DNA of 13,131 bases from an uncultured delta proteobacterium (GTDB taxonomy: Bacteria > UBA10199 > GCA-002796325 > 1-14-0-20-49-13): the NCBI GenBank assembly GCA_903868375.1, contig CAIPVD010000373.1:1-13131 (forward strand). The letters run 5' to 3'. The notes beneath the pieces were generated by a model that worked only from the letters and a program-made list of their open reading frames with translations, ran no database searches and was not told where the DNA came from. The position numbers were made by a program, and so were the translations under genes. Positions 1 through 5,407 of the stretch are shown here, piece by piece. Every line of letters begins with the position of its first letter. The first letter of the stretch is position 1.

Positions 1-95
1 ATCTCATCGTTCCAAGAGTGGAACATCTTGAATATGGTGAATTCCTCGTAGGCTCCGTAACTATCAAAGAGCTGGCAGACAAGCTATTCAAGTAA
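1..95 (+). CDS. C-terminal end of an unidentified protein (partial)
   Basis: An open frame starting at base 3 runs 30 codons to a TAA at 93-95 and is cut by the window's left edge. The visible tail contains the stretches LIVPRVEHLEYGEF and SVTIKELADKLFK, which read like a normal soluble protein ending in an amphipathic lysine-rich helix. It converges on rsmI and overlaps its last codons by 8 bp, a tight end-to-end arrangement that fits this compact genome and leaves no room for a terminator. The family cannot be recognised from so short a tail. The alternative is a chance open frame, but 30 codons of plausible composition ending just at the neighbouring gene's stop make a real gene more likely. 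Confidence 0.5.
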   Translation, partial: LIVPRVEHLEYGEFLVGSVTIKELADKLFK

Positions 96-762
96 GCAAA
101 CCTCCAACAACCAGCGTGATCTCGCCTTTTACATCTTTGTCTTTGTATCTTTCCAGCAGCTCGGAAAGTGTGCCGCGGTCGATCTCTTCGTAGACCTTTG
201 TAAGTTCGCGGCATAAGGCGGCGGGACGGTTCCCGAAAATGGCAAGCATGTCATTCAAAGTTTTCTCGACCTTCCATTTGGATACGTAAAATACGAGCGT
301 GTGGTCGTAATCTTTCAGGCCTTCGAGCTTGTTGCGGCGCTTGCCTTCTTTGTCGGGCAAAAATCCAACGAACGTGAATTGATCGGTCGGTAGCCCTGCG
401 GCGGAGAGTGCTGTAGCAACGGCTGATGGGCCAGGGATCGGTACGACATCCATTCCAGCTGCAATCGCATCACGCACGAGCTTGAATCCTGGGTCCGAGA
501 TTGCCGGCGTTCCGGCGTCGGAAACAAGCGCGATGTTCTTTCCTTCGTTCAGTCCAGCGATTATCTGCCCTATCCGCTTCTCTTCGTTCCCTTCAAAGAA
601 GCTGACCATTTGCGTGTGAATATCGTAATGCGTTAGAAGCCCGCGCGTATGCCTGGTATCTTCGGCGGCAATAAGATTCACCTCTTTTAATGTCCTAATG
701 GCACGCAAGGTTATGTCTTCCAGGTTCCCGAGCGGCGTTGAAACGATATATAATGTTCCCAT
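88..762 (-). CDS. rsmI: 16S rRNA (cytidine(1402)-2'-O)-methyltransferase RsmI
   Basis: RsmI uses S-adenosylmethionine to 2'-O-methylate C1402 in the decoding centre of 16S rRNA. Residues below are counted from the ATG at 762. The tetrapyrrole-methylase-type fold shows the N-terminal strand and loop GTLYIVSTPLGNLEDITLRA (2-21), EDTRHT (34-39), the glycine-rich SAM-pocket motif VSDAGTPAISDPG (80-92) and IPGPSA (109-114). The product has 224 residues and stops after the catalytic domain; the small C-terminal helical domain of longer members such as the 286-residue E. coli protein is absent. The frame stays open up to 876, but the family begins at MGTLYIVSTP, and a minus-strand TATAAT at 802-807 would place the transcript start inside the longer version. 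The start at 762 is therefore preferred, although no strong Shine-Dalgarno precedes it. It is divergent from comM. Confidence 0.95.
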   Translation of the reverse strand: MGTLYIVSTPLGNLEDITLRAIRTLKEVNLIAAEDTRHTRGLLTHYDIHTQMVSFFEGNEEKRIGQIIAGLNEGKNIALVSDAGTPAISDPGFKLVRDAIAAGMDVVPIPGPSAVATALSAAGLPTDQFTFVGFLPDKEGKRRNKLEGLKDYDHTLVFYVSKWKVEKTLNDMLAIFGNRPAALCRELTKVYEEIDRGTLSELLERYKDKDVKGEITLVVGGLLT

Positions 763-780
763 GACGAAAGGATTAACCGA

Positions 781-809
781 CTGACCAATTTTCGTCAATT
801 CATTATAGA
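781..809 (+). promoter_or_regulatory. Candidate comM promoter
   Basis: CTGACC (781-786) is followed after 17 bp by TATAGA (804-809). Each box matches four of six sigma-70 consensus bases at the ideal spacing. It lies about 70 bp before the comM ATG, in the only sizeable gap between rsmI and comM. This is a pattern match only. Confidence 0.3.
802..807 (-). promoter_or_regulatory. Candidate rsmI promoter -10 box
   Basis: On the minus strand these bases read TATAAT, a perfect sigma-70 -10 box. A start a few bases downstream would leave a leader of about 30 nt before the rsmI ATG at 762. No good -35 box lies at the right distance; the nearest TTGATA is about 24 bp upstream. It overlaps the proposed plus-strand -10 box of comM, so the two divergent promoters would share the same DNA and may exclude each other. 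Confidence 0.4.
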
Positions 810-876
810 AACTTTCGCAAATTTCCTTATTTATCAATAAAGGTTTTTTGGCACGGCGATTGCTTAGCAAGCGCAC

Positions 877-2400
877 ATGTTCGCAAAAATAAGATCGGCA
901 ACGTTACATGGAATAGATGCACTGATAGTCAACGTCGAGATCGATCTCGCAAAGGGCCTTCCCGGATGGCAGATCGTGGGGCTTCCTGAAACGATGATAA
1001 AAGAAAGCAAGGAGCGCGTTGCAGCCGCGATACGAAATTCCGGATATGAACTCGCGAGCCGCAAAACAACGATAAACCTGGCGCCGGCAGACATCAAAAA
1101 ACACGGCACTGCGTTCGATCTACCGATCGCGGTTGGACTTTTATCGGCGACCGGCATGTACGCACCGGAAAAAACCAAAGGCTGGCTCATTGCCGGCGAG
1201 CTTTCGCTAAATGGAGGCTTGGCACCCGTTCCCGGCATTATTTCATTCGCACTTGCGGCAAGAGAAGCGCGGCTTCATGGCATTATCGTACCAATGGCAA
1301 ATATGCGCGAGGCGCTGATCGTAAACGGTATTAGTGTTATCGGCGTAAATAACTTAACGGAGATCGTGGCGTTCTTAAAAGATGATGTAACGCCAAATCA
1401 GGCGCTATCTGCAACGGCGCACATTTTGCAGGCTCACAGCGTAGATTTTTCCGATGTGAAGGGCCAGCAGATGGCAAAGCGCGCGATGGAAATTGCCGCC
1501 GCCGGAAATCATCACGTGGTACTTCATGGCCCGCCCGGCACCGGCAAGACGATGCTTGCAGAACGTCTTCCGACCATTTTGCCGCCGCTCGATTACGAAG
1601 AAGCACTCGAGGCAACACGCATCTACAGCCTGTTTGGGCTCATCAACCGTGAAGAACCGCTCATCACCGTGCGCCCGTTTCGCGCGCCGCATCATTCGGC
1701 ATCTTACGCGGGGCTCGTCGGCGGCGGATGCGGCATACCAAAACCTGGCGAAATTTCGCTCGCGCACAACGGCGTTCTGTTCATGGATGAGCTGCCGGAA
1801 TTTAGAAAAGATGTGATAGAATCGCTGCGCCAGCCGCTTGAAAGCGCGCGAGTTCACATTTGCCGTTCAGGGAGTTCGCTCACCTACCCCGCACGCTTCA
1901 TGTTCGTAGGTGCGATGAACCCGTGCAAGTGCGGATATTTTGGCCATCCGACAAAGCCGTGCATCTGCGGAATTGGCGAGATACAAAGATATCGCCGAAA
2001 ACTTTCCGGCCCGCTACTGGACCGCATCGACCTGCAAGTTTCGGTTCCGCCAGTTACCACCGCGCACCTTCAAAGTTCCGAGGTTGGCGAAGCTTCGCAG
2101 GTGATAAGGAGCCGCGTGTTAGCTGCACGAAAGAGGCAAAGCGAAAGATACAAGAATAAGCGTATCAAATATAACAGCCAGCTTGGAGTTCGCGAGCTGA
2201 AGGAATTTTGCAGGCTCGATAGCGCAGGAGTTGCGTTTCTGGGAAAACTTATAGACAAGATGAACCTATCGGCAAGGGCTTATGACCGAATCATCCGAGT
2301 TTCGAGAACGATCGCCGATATTGAAGGCAAGGAACAGATTACAACGGAGCATTTGCTAGAAGCGGCTCAGTACAGGGGACTGGATAGGGAGATTTATTAA
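877..2400 (+). CDS. comM: ComM/YifB family AAA+ ATPase (Mg-chelatase-like branch-migration helicase)
   Basis: ComM is a cytoplasmic hexameric AAA+ motor that promotes branch migration when single-stranded DNA taken up in natural transformation is integrated. At 507 residues it has the usual family length. The N-terminal Lon/ChlI-like domain (about 1-165) opens with the typical start MFAKIRSATLHGIDA and contains GLPGWQIVGLPE. The Mg-chelatase-type AAA+ domain follows, with Walker A GPPGTGKT at 218-225, Walker B VLFMDE at 300-305, a four-cysteine loop (C350, C352, C362, C364) as in zinc-binding ComM proteins, and LLDRID at 380-385. The C-terminal helical domain ends near YRGLDREIY. The ATG at 877 matches the family N-terminus even though no clear Shine-Dalgarno precedes it. 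It is first in a run of plus-strand genes and divergent from rsmI. All visible catalytic motifs are intact. Whether this organism is naturally competent cannot be judged here. Confidence 0.95.
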   Translation: MFAKIRSATLHGIDALIVNVEIDLAKGLPGWQIVGLPETMIKESKERVAAAIRNSGYELASRKTTINLAPADIKKHGTAFDLPIAVGLLSATGMYAPEKTKGWLIAGELSLNGGLAPVPGIISFALAAREARLHGIIVPMANMREALIVNGISVIGVNNLTEIVAFLKDDVTPNQALSATAHILQAHSVDFSDVKGQQMAKRAMEIAAAGNHHVVLHGPPGTGKTMLAERLPTILPPLDYEEALEATRIYSLFGLINREEPLITVRPFRAPHHSASYAGLVGGGCGIPKPGEISLAHNGVLFMDELPEFRKDVIESLRQPLESARVHICRSGSSLTYPARFMFVGAMNPCKCGYFGHPTKPCICGIGEIQRYRRKLSGPLLDRIDLQVSVPPVTTAHLQSSEVGEASQVIRSRVLAARKRQSERYKNKRIKYNSQLGVRELKEFCRLDSAGVAFLGKLIDKMNLSARAYDRIIRVSRTIADIEGKEQITTEHLLEAAQYRGLDREIY

Positions 2401-2403
2401 GAC

Positions 2404-2475
2404 GTGCCTGGGTTCCTGGGCTGTTGGGCCATCTGGCAGTCGCACAGGAACACAGACACATAGGAACATAGGAAC
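2404..2475. repeat. Octamer repeat array upstream of the IVP-family gene
   Basis: The gap after comM is largely made of 8-bp modules. In plus orientation are GTGCCTGG (2404-2411), GTTCCTGG (2412-2419) and a decayed GCTGTTGG (2420-2427). After a degenerate middle the reverse-oriented copies follow in perfect 8-bp phase: ACAGGAAC (2444-2451), ACAGACAC (2452-2459), and ATAGGAAC twice (2460-2467, 2468-2475). The last copy provides AGGA at 2470-2473, seven bases before the ATG of the next gene, an ideal Shine-Dalgarno position. The same octamer family recurs after that gene, inside addB and inside addA. Confidence 0.85.
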
Positions 2476-2480
2476 GTCAT

Positions 2481-2924
2481 ATGGTCAAAAAATTCGAAGA
2501 ATTGGTAATCTGGCAAATGGCACGGGAATCGACGAAAGCGATCTACAATATCGAGTTTGGCAGAGACTATGCGCTTGCAAATCAGATAAGACGCGCAGCA
2601 GTATCCATCATGTCCAACATTGCCGAAGGCTTCGAACGAGATGGAAGCCAGGAATTTTGCCAGTTCTTGTATATCGCCAAGGCATCCTGCGGCGAAGTGA
2701 GGTGCCAACTATACATCGCCTTCGATCAGGGATATATTGGTACAGATGTGCTTAACGAACTTGGCATAAGATTGAAGATATTGTCTGCAAAGATTGCAGC
2801 GCTAATAAAACACATTAAGACCAGCAGGCTAAAGGGTTCCAAGTTTCGGCCGGTGATGAATGGTAATTCGTTCAATGAAGACCTGATGAAGATATACGCT
2901 GACTGCCAGAAGGAACGTTCCTAG
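2481..2924 (+). CDS. Four-helix-bundle protein, 23S rRNA intervening-sequence protein (IVP/S23) family
   Basis: This 147-residue protein has the hallmarks of the TIGR02436-type four-helix-bundle family: FEELVIWQMARE near the N-terminus, QIRRAAVSIMSNIAEGF (35-51), EFCQFLYIAKAS (58-69) and LYIAFDQGYI (77-86). It is predicted helical throughout, with no signal peptide or membrane segment. The family was first seen as ORFs within 23S rRNA intervening sequences and is structurally related to Avd, the accessory protein of diversity-generating retroelements; its biochemical role is unsettled. Here it is not in an rRNA gene but between comM and addB. The core normally ends near residue 115-120, so residues about 116-147 form an extra tail. 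Octamer repeats supply the AGGA ribosome-binding site at 2470-2473, and the last codons and TAG stop (2922-2924) lie in a downstream repeat unit. Gene and repeats together look like a small inserted element, which is inference. Confidence 0.88.
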   Translation: MVKKFEELVIWQMARESTKAIYNIEFGRDYALANQIRRAAVSIMSNIAEGFERDGSQEFCQFLYIAKASCGEVRCQLYIAFDQGYIGTDVLNELGIRLKILSAKIAALIKHIKTSRLKGSKFRPVMNGNSFNEDLMKIYADCQKERS

Positions 2925-2937
2925 GTTCCTGGGTTCC
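2909..2937. repeat. Octamer repeat array at the 3' end of the IVP-family gene
   Basis: GAAGGAAC (2909-2916) is followed in phase by GTTCCTAG (2917-2924), GTTCCTGG (2925-2932) and a partial GTTCC (2933-2937). The GTTCCT copies are inverted relative to the AGGAAC copies just upstream of the gene, so the ORF is bracketed by inverted arrays. The gene's TAG stop is the TAG inside the 2917-2924 unit. Confidence 0.85.
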
Positions 2938-2956
2938 AAACCGCATCAGTTCCAGC

Positions 2957-2985
2957 TTGACAGATGGTTTGCGCGCGCATTAAAA
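2957..2985 (+). promoter_or_regulatory. Possible promoter at the addB start
   Basis: A perfect TTGACA (2957-2962) is followed after 17 bp by TTAAAA (2980-2985), a poor -10 match of three in six. If used, transcription would begin close to the second candidate addB start codon (2994), giving an almost leaderless message. It lies just after the inserted repeat/IVP unit and could restore expression of addB. Weak evidence. Confidence 0.2.
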
Positions 2986-5363
2986 CGCGTTCAATGGCAA
3001 TTAAAACTCTGCAGGTCACTTCACATCAGGCGGCCATCGACCTTTTTCTGCGTAGCCAGGACAAAGAAATAGCCATCGTCCCCAATTCCCATTGGGCCGA
3101 CGAAATAAGCCGCCGAATCGCCTCCAAAAGCACATCCGGCGTCCTGCTCGGCAAGAAGGTATTCACCGTTCGCGATTACCTAAAGGAAGTCGCGCCACAA
3201 AAGGCGCCAATTATCAGCCGACAGTTGCAAAGACATATCCTGCGTCAGGCATTAATATCGGCCGGTACGAAATATTTCAAAACAATTTCCTTCGGCGTAG
3301 CTAACACCTGCTATAACGCCATCTCCAAGCTCAAAATGAACGGCATAACTCCGGACGAACTGGACCACATTCTATCTACACGTGGCGGCGCAAAAGAAGG
3401 CGACCTTTTAAAGGGTTACCGTGCATACGAAGCCCGCCTTAAAGAACTTGGCTGGCATGATGAAGAAGAGGCGTTCCTGGGTTCCTATGTTCCTATGTTC
3501 CTGGGTAAGAAGTTCCTGATCGGATTCCAGTCGATCGAACCGTACATGGAACAAATCTTCGCCGATGCGACATTCTTTACGGTAGAGCCAGAGCTGAAAA
3601 TCGAGCCACAAATTTTCGCGTTAGGCTCGCCCGCCCGCGAAACGAATTATATCGCCGATAAAATATCGCGCATTCTAAAAGAAGGCGTTTCGCCAGAACA
3701 TATCGCCGTCTATCTTAAAGGCACAAGCGGAGCTGCCTGGGACATCGCCGGGCATTTCTCCGAAAGCGTCCCGTTCGAAACCCTCTCCTCTCAGATACTT
3801 CTGAAAATCGTCGCTAGTTCAAAGCTTCCTACAAAGGTCGGCATAGGCAAATTCATCACGTTCGCAAACGACGCAATCGCAACGCAAATGAAAGACACCC
3901 GCGTCGAAAAGTATCCCTACAACGTAGCTAGGACGCTTGCCTACGCGGACATATGCCACCAAAAACTTGCGGAGATTAAATTTGAATTCGATGCCCTAGA
4001 TCACAAAGCCGAGCTAACACGCGAAGAATTCGCAGACATCGTCCGCGAATATTTAAAGACCCCGCCGGCGCTGCCAAACGACGTACCATTCAAGTTCATA
4101 TCCTTCGACGACGCCGGCCTTTACGATACAACTCACTCATTCATCCCATTCATGAACGACGGTTATCTCCCATCGCCACCGGCATCGCTTCGATTTTTTA
4201 CCGAACCCGATACATTAAGCCAGAAGGCAGACGAACGGATAAACGCCATATTTCCCGCCGCCGATGCGGTAATAAAGGATGATCTAAAACAGTTCAAGCT
4301 GGCGCACTCAAACGATACGACGATAACCATCCACCTTTACAATACATCCGGCAAGGAATCGGTCGAATCGCCGTTCATATTAAAATACCCGCAGCAAAAA
4401 ATTCCTACCGAAGCTCAACCGATCTCTATTGCAAAGCAGGCATGCGGCACCAACTTAACTTCAAGCAAGGCATTAAGCCTTCTGCAAAATCATTTTGCGA
4501 AACAATCATTTAGCGCCACAAAGTTAGAAGACTTTGGCAACTGTCCTTTCGTCTATTTCTGCCGATATCTTTTAGGCATCGAACCGCCGGAAGACATAAC
4601 GCCCGAGGTCCAGCCTCACGACCGCGGCACACTTATTCATGAGATACTTGAGACATTTTTTAAGGAACACGGCGCCCTATTTATCAGCGCGTTTGGAGAT
4701 GCCGCGAAATTATCCGAAGTCGAAGCAGCGCTCAAAAATGTAGTTGATGCCGTATTTGAAAAGTGCGCGCAAAACATCTGCAGCAAATATAACGAAGACA
4801 TGGTCGCCCACTTTAAAAAGCGCGCCACTGGCCTTACCTTGGCGGTGGTCACGACCGAGATCGAGTTCTTACGCAAAGCAACGCAAGTGCCAATAGAATG
4901 CGAATATGCGTTCGACGAAGATCTCTTCCCCGGCATAAGGATGAAGGGAAAGATAGACCGAATCGACGCAGACGACGAAACATTTACGGTCATCGACTAC
5001 AAGACCGGCGCCATCGAATCTGTAAAGAGCGGAATTCGTAACGGCACCGAGCTGCAGATACCAATATATTCAGAAATGGCGCGCCGACACACTAATAAAG
5101 AACCTGCCGCCGCGTTCCTCTATTCAATTAAAGAGCGAAAGAGAAAGAGCGGCGTCGTTCGGAAGGATCTGAAGGCGCATTCCATCGGCGAAAAAACGGT
5201 TTCGAGGCTCACCGTCACAAAAGAAGAATGGGACGAGTTGATAAGCATAGGCCTCGCTACCGCAAAGGCGTATGTAGAACAGATAAGGAGCGGAAGTTTT
5301 GAGCGTTCTCCGCACAAGTGCGAATCTTATTGCGATTGGAAGGATGTGTGCAGGTTGAGTTAA
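2964..5363 (+). CDS. addB: AddB-like PD-(D/E)XK nuclease subunit with an Fe-S cysteine set
   Basis: This is probably the AddB-type partner of the following helicase-nuclease in a cytoplasmic complex that resects double-strand DNA ends. Residues about 1-500 have the place of the degenerate AddB helicase region and show no Walker A motif. The C-terminal RecB-type nuclease shows H559 (RGTLIHE), D665 (GKIDRID), and D678 and K680 in DYKTG, all apparently intact. C527 (NCPF) plus C786, C790 and C796 (CESYCDWKDVC) make a complete four-cysteine set for the Fe-S staple known from AddB and Cas4-like nucleases. At 799 residues it is shorter than the roughly 1,100-residue Firmicute AddB. The start is uncertain: the ATG at 2964 gives the longest frame, while the ATG at 2994 (MAIKTLQVTS) is as plausible, and neither has a Shine-Dalgarno. 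Residues 170-181 are encoded by a tandem octamer repeat. The stop lies in another repeat array leading into addA. A diverged PD-(D/E)XK nuclease of another complex is possible but less likely next to addA. Confidence 0.82.
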   Translation: MVCARIKTRSMAIKTLQVTSHQAAIDLFLRSQDKEIAIVPNSHWADEISRRIASKSTSGVLLGKKVFTVRDYLKEVAPQKAPIISRQLQRHILRQALISAGTKYFKTISFGVANTCYNAISKLKMNGITPDELDHILSTRGGAKEGDLLKGYRAYEARLKELGWHDEEEAFLGSYVPMFLGKKFLIGFQSIEPYMEQIFADATFFTVEPELKIEPQIFALGSPARETNYIADKISRILKEGVSPEHIAVYLKGTSGAAWDIAGHFSESVPFETLSSQILLKIVASSKLPTKVGIGKFITFANDAIATQMKDTRVEKYPYNVARTLAYADICHQKLAEIKFEFDALDHKAELTREEFADIVREYLKTPPALPNDVPFKFISFDDAGLYDTTHSFIPFMNDGYLPSPPASLRFFTEPDTLSQKADERINAIFPAADAVIKDDLKQFKLAHSNDTTITIHLYNTSGKESVESPFILKYPQQKIPTEAQPISIAKQACGTNLTSSKALSLLQNHFAKQSFSATKLEDFGNCPFVYFCRYLLGIEPPEDITPEVQPHDRGTLIHEILETFFKEHGALFISAFGDAAKLSEVEAALKNVVDAVFEKCAQNICSKYNEDMVAHFKKRATGLTLAVVTTEIEFLRKATQVPIECEYAFDEDLFPGIRMKGKIDRIDADDETFTVIDYKTGAIESVKSGIRNGTELQIPIYSEMARRHTNKEPAAAFLYSIKERKRKSGVVRKDLKAHSIGEKTVSRLTVTKEEWDELISIGLATAKAYVEQIRSGSFERSPHKCESYCDWKDVCRLS
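3473..3504. repeat. Four tandem octamers inside addB
   Basis: Four consecutive units, GTTCCTGG, GTTCCTAT, GTTCCTAT and GTTCCTGG, sit within the addB frame. They are translated as about FLGSYVPMFLG (residues 171-181). A single-base-decayed copy, GTTCCTGA, follows at 3511-3518 but may be native sequence. The unit is the same as that flanking the IVP-family gene and within addA. The array falls between a helical segment ending in DEEEAF and a strand beginning KKFLIGF, probably a surface loop. Confidence 0.9.
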
Positions 5364-5398
5364 TGAGTTGACCAAGTTGCTAAGTTGATGAGTTGGTG
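5358..5398. repeat. Second octamer family at the addB-addA junction
   Basis: Five near-tandem units read AGTTAATG (5358), AGTTGACCA (5366, nine bases), AGTTGCTA (5375), AGTTGATG (5383) and AGTTGGTG (5391). The AGTT steps are 8, 9, 8 and 8 bp. This family is unrelated in sequence to the GTTCCTGG octamers but has the same period. Its first unit contains addB's TAA stop (5361-5363), and its end gives GGTGGA (5395-5400), placed seven bases before the addA ATG as its ribosome-binding site. Confidence 0.75.
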
Positions 5399-5407
5399 GA
5401 ATAAAAT

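Noticed and set aside
862..872. GCTTAGCAAGC before comM resembling GCTTAGTAAGC (minus strand, 13006-12996) before copy B, as a shared operator
   Set aside because: It is a ten-of-eleven match with no further flanking similarity, which could arise by chance in 13 kb.
763..876. N-terminal extension of RsmI back to 876
   Set aside because: The family begins at MGTLYIVSTP. The extension has no resemblance to RsmI and would contain the best minus-strand -10 box.
1337..1857. Long antisense open frames over comM, addB, addA and glnE
   Set aside because: They lie opposite well-identified genes, have atypical composition and no family motifs, and look like shadows of the real frames.
2481..2924. Diversity-generating retroelement, since IVP-family proteins resemble Avd
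   Set aside because: No reverse transcriptase, template repeat or variable repeat is visible in the window.
2401..2937. CRISPR array or repeat-spacer structure around the octamers
   Set aside because: The units are 8 bp, mostly contiguous and in both orientations. There are no 25-40 bp repeats with unique spacers and no cas genes.
2404..2937. Intervening sequence within a 23S rRNA gene
   Set aside because: The flanks are protein-coding (comM and addB) and no rRNA sequence is recognisable.
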